Positions 60,740 through 64,000 of a stretch of 64,000 nt of DNA are shown piece by piece. The DNA lies in the NCBI RefSeq assembly GCF_019393635.1, contig NC_057861.1, positions 59,256,532-59,320,531 on the forward strand, given 5' to 3'. Source of the DNA: Dromiciops gliroides. Lineage: Eukaryota > Chordata > Mammalia > Microbiotheria > Microbiotheriidae. The notes below the pieces were generated by a model, which worked only from the letters and a program-made list of their open reading frames with translations, was not told where the DNA came from and ran no database searches. A program made the translations under genes and the position numbers. Positions within the stretch are counted from its first letter, which is position 1. Each line of letters starts with the position of its first letter.

Positions 60740-61330
60740 AGATCTGTGACAGTTATGTAGTTTATAGTCTTGTAGAAGAGAAGGGAATCCAAAATTTCTA
60801 GGCAACATGATCCTGAAATTAAGCCAATTAGGAGAGAAAGACTTCTTGGGCTTTGAGGTTGGTTTGAAAATGAACAGATCCAGCTTTCTGGAAAGAAGGG
60901 GAAATTCCAGAGCAGCATATCTCTTGGAGAAACACTGGGATTGCTGTTGTGATCCCAACACTTCAAGGGAACTCAAGCTGTTTTGTGGGGGAAATGAGAA
61001 GTTGGACTTTGCCACCCACTATTACCATGAATTATTTGAACAGTGCAAGTCTGACAGGAAAGGGGAAGCACTGTATTCCCTGAGTGTATTTGCTTCCTGA
61101 AGGAAGTCCAAAATAGTGACTCAGTCTGAGAGAGCTATGTTGAAACCTGTTGGAGAGGTTTGCTGTTGGAATCTTTCCCCACTGGCAATTCCAAGTTTAC
61201 TTCTCTTCTAAGAAAATTTTATTGGCTATTTTGAGTGCTTTGTGTTTTCTGCATCAATTTATGGACTCCAATGAATACTTTGGATCTTTTGTATTTTCTG
61301 TATAGTGAAATAAACAGTCTTCTACCAGAT
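60740..61330 (+). other. Unrecognised 0.6 kb block with an open frame and AATAAA
   Basis: An open frame of 97 codons (60807-61100, ending LYSLSVFAS) shows no family I know. An AATAAA lies near 61309 (GTGAAATAAACAGTC) in T-rich sequence that could be an LTR or a transcript end. May be an old LTR or a degraded retrocopy. No function proposed. Confidence 0.3.
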
Positions 61331-61716
61331 ATGTATTTGTTACCTTGAGTGCTTGTAATGGAGCTAGTGACGCATTCACATTTGTGGAAACCTAGATATA
61401 AGCATATTTGGAGATTTCCTTGAGTAAAATCTGAGAGAGGGCAACCAGTGAAAGAAAATAAACCCTTTTTGGGGTCAGCCCTTCTGGATTGGACTCAGTA
61501 CATTTGAATAGAGGCAAGGATTCATGAGATCCAGCTAGGATGGTAGATTTAGGACTGGAAGAGACATTTAGATTACCAAGGAAAACTTCACCTGCTTTCC
61601 TTTTATAGATCATAGACCTAGAGTTGGAAGGGATCTCATAGGTGATCCAGTAGAAACTCCTCCTTTTACAGATGAAGAAACTGAAATTAAGTGCCCTGCT
61701 TAAAATTAAATCACTA

Positions 61717-61836
61717 GAGGGACAGCTAGGTGGTACCAATCCCAGAGTCAGGAGGACCTGTGTTCATATCTGTCCTCAGATACTTACTGTGTGACCCTGG
61801 GCAAATCACTTAACCCTGAGTCTCCCCCTCCCCCCC
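61717..61836 (+). mobile_element. Short CORE-SINE with internal deletions
   Basis: Head lacks part of the box A to B spacer; about 120 bp. Duplication AAATTAAATCACTAG, diverged on the right side. Confidence 0.8.
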
Positions 61837-61889
61837 AAATATTAAATAACTAGTAAGTGGCAGAAATGGGATTCAAACTCAGATCTCTT

Positions 61890-62330
61890 TCCATTGTGTT
61901 CATGTTTCCTCTGATAGAATATAACCTATTTGAAGACAAGGAGACTTTTAAAAAATCCCTAGCACCTAGCACGGTGCCTGGTATAAGGTACAGGCTTAAT
62001 AAATAAATGCTTGTTAATTGCACCATGATTAATATTTATGTACCTTATATTACAGCCAAACATGATATGGCCTGTACTTTTCCACCATTAGGCTTTTACT
62101 TATGGTATTTACTTATGACTGGAATGTTTCCTCCTTCTTGTTTGTCTGTTGAACTACATTCAGATCCCACCTCCCCCGAAAGTCATTACCATCAGTAATG
62201 ACTTTCCCTTTCAGACCCTTTGTATTGTTTTCTTGCCACATCAATTATGCACTTATTATGTATGATTTTATTTTAGAGGTTTGTAGGACTGCTTGCCTTC
62301 TGAAAGTGGAGACTGGTAATTGACCACTCC
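61890..62330 (+). mobile_element. LINE-2 3' end pieces
   Basis: GATAGAATATAACCTATTTG, AGCACGGTGCCTGGTATAAG, then a second weaker block near 62080-62330. Confidence 0.5.
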
Positions 62331-62339
62331 CTCTCTTTT

Positions 62340-62510
62340 TATGCATGGTACAGTGGAAAGAGTACGGTCTCTGTCAGACAGCCTGGGTTCAAATCCTCCC
62401 TCTGGCCCTTCCCCTCCTTGGGCTTCAGTTTCTTTCTCTGGAAAATGAGGGAGTTGGACCAGATGACTTCTGAGGTTCCTTCCAGCTCTAGAGCTATTTT
62501 ATATAAAAGG
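62340..62510 (+). mobile_element. MIR-type SINE
   Basis: GGTACAGTGGAAAGAGTACG, GGGTTCAAATCCTCCCTCTG, TTCCTTCCAGCTCTAGAGCT. Confidence 0.6.
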
Positions 62511-62649
62511 ATTAAATTAAAGTTTTCTTTGCTAAGCCAATTATTGAATATATGAGGGGCCTAAGGGAGTCAGATGGACTAAAAGAATCTGGGGCTAAGA
62601 TATAAAAGAGAAGGCAGAGCCCATTCCTGCTCTGAGCTGAGGTAACACT

Positions 62650-63060
62650 TCAGCTGAGGATTCCAGGTGAAACCCAGAAGGGAGTTTTACAGGAAGCCTT
62701 TCCAAATCCCTCTTTTTTTTTTTTTTTAATTTTTAAATTTTTTTTAGGGAGGCAATTGGGGTTAAGTGACTTGCCCAGGGTCACACAGCTAGTAAGTCTT
62801 AAGTGTCTGAGGCTGGATTTGAACTCAGGTACTCCCGACTCCAAGGCCAGTGCTCTATCCACTGCGCCACCTAGCTGCCCTTTTCCAAATCCCTCTTAAT
62901 GTTAGTGTCTTCCCTCTGTTAAATATTTCCGTTTGCTTTATTGTTTGATTTGTATATAATTTGTTCGCATATTGTCTCCCCTATAGATTGTAAGCTCCTT
63001 GAAGGTATGGATTGCTTTTGCCTCTTTTTGTATCCCCTTAATTTAGCACTGTGCCTGTCA
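62650..63060 (+). mobile_element. LINE-2 3' end with a SINE inside
   Basis: TTACAGGAAGCCTTTCCAAA before the SINE; GTCTTCCCTCTGTTAAATAT, TATAGATTGTAAGCTCCTTG and TAGCACTGTGCCTGTCACAT after it. Confidence 0.8.
62714..62880 (-). mobile_element. Short CORE-SINE within L2
   Basis: Tail type B; duplication TTCCAAATCCCTCTT. Confidence 0.93.
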
Positions 63061-63310
63061 CATGTTGTTGCTTAGTTGCGTGCAGTGGTATCCAACTCTT
63101 TGTGACCTACTTGGAGTTTTTGAGGCAAAGATTCTGGAGTGGTTTGCCATTTCCTTCTCCAGCTCATTTTACAGTTGAGGAAACTGAAGCAAACAGTGAC
63201 TTGTTTAGGGTCACACAGCTAATAATGGTGTGAGGATGGATTTGAACTCAGGAAGATGAGTCTTCTTGGCTCCAGGTCTGGCACTCTATTCACTTTACCA
63301 CCTGGCCAAC
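63058..63310 (-). mobile_element. Longer SINE with an RTE/BovB-like 3' tail
   Basis: Plus strand TATCCAACTCTTTGTGACCT, GAGTGGTTTGCCATTTCCTT, GGGTCACACAGCTAATAATG, ending in a decayed head CCACCTGGCC. Same family as 4911-5152. Confidence 0.7.
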
Positions 63311-63459
63311 CAATACATAAGTGCCTGGCACATAGTAGAAAGGTAGGACCCTTATATATCCAATAATTGGCTTAGTCAAGAAAACTTTAATTTAATCCCT
63401 TCTATATAAAATTAGTACTTATTGTAGACTGGACACTGAGAAGACATGAGATAAAAATG

Positions 63460-63609
63460 TTTGTTGTTTGTTTTTGTGGGGCAATGAGAGTCAAGTGACT
63501 TGCCCAGGGTCACACAGCTAGTAAGTGTCAAGTGTCTGAGGCCAGATTTGAACTCAGGTCCTCCTGAATCCAGGGCCAGTACTTTATCCACTGTGCCACC
63601 TAGCTGCCC
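63460..63609 (-). mobile_element. Short CORE-SINE
   Basis: Tail type A; no clear duplication seen. Confidence 0.9.
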
Positions 63610-63683
63610 TTCCATAAGTGAGAAAAATGACTAGTTCTTGCCATCAAGGCAAGAGATGGAGAGACATGTTGGGGACAGGGAGT

Positions 63684-63740
63684 ACACTGGAGAAGGAAAT
63701 AGCAAACCACTCCAGTATCTTTGCCAAGAAAACCTAAGCA
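63684..63740 (+). mobile_element. 3' tail fragment of the longer SINE
   Basis: ACTGGAGAAGGAAATAGCAA and ATCTTTGCCAAGAAAACCT only. Confidence 0.55.
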
Positions 63741-64000
63741 TTTCCATCTTCCTTGCTTTAGAACCCACCTATATGTGTTGTTTCCCAGCATTAAAATCTA
63801 AACTCGCTTTTATAGAATGAAGAGCTTGTTATATTGTGGAGAGGTGGGAGGGGAGGATTTTTTTTTTCCATTTTCTTGGAAAACAATGTCACTCTAGGAA
63901 AATGGGAAATATATGCATAATACCCCCAGTATGCCAACACTTATTTCTTACTTGAATGCTCAGAGTTTACAAAGTTGAGGAAGAAAGTAAGTTTTATTGA

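Overview
This is a marsupial nuclear genome window. The dominant interspersed repeat is a roughly 150 bp SINE with a tRNA-like head and a MIR-type CORE. It sits among marsupial-style L1, L2 and CR1-like LINE fragments, hAT MITEs and a second SINE type with an RTE/BovB-like tail. The species cannot be fixed from sequence alone; family names rest on memory of consensus sequences, since no database was searched.

Two host protein genes are present, both on the minus strand and both apparently complete. FAM32A (four coding exons, 59501 down to 54033, 111 aa) lies upstream of AP1M1 (twelve coding exons, 44643 down to 14526, 423 aa). All exon junctions join in frame with no internal stop, and every intron is GT-AG. 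Each gene starts in a CpG-rich, TATA-less promoter with NRF1-like palindromes and ETS-like sites. The same neighbours lie in the same relative orientation on human 19p13.11. AP1M1 encodes the mu1A subunit of the AP-1 clathrin adaptor. FAM32A encodes a small lysine-rich nuclear protein linked to the late spliceosome. Their functions are unrelated; they are simply housekeeping neighbours.

Layout: 1-12.7 kb is repeat-rich intergenic DNA downstream of AP1M1 (L2, CR1-like, L1, SINEs). 12.7-14.15 kb shows no recognised repeat. 14.15-44.65 kb is AP1M1; its 3' part from 11.0 to 21.57 kb has none of the short A-tailed SINEs, while its central and 5' introns are dense in L2 and SINE copies, with two hAT MITEs and a solo LTR. 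44.47-45.08 kb is the AP1M1 CpG island, followed by a 33 bp-type minisatellite. 45.4-54.0 kb is intergenic and holds the most layered repeats, including a 7SL RNA pseudogene inside a hAT and an L1 > LTR > SINE stack. 54.03-59.5 kb is FAM32A, whose third intron carries LTR copies. 59.6-64 kb is upstream DNA with L2 and SINEs and no supported gene.

Most notable: AP1M1 intron 2 has a textbook U12-type (minor spliceosome) donor and branch site; a near full-length 7SL RNA pseudogene is nested in a hAT; two copies of one LTR family lie in introns of the two neighbouring genes; and SINEs have inserted repeatedly at the same or adjoining target sites. I found no sign of an undescribed multigene system. 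The window looks like two conserved genes in a marsupial repeat landscape.
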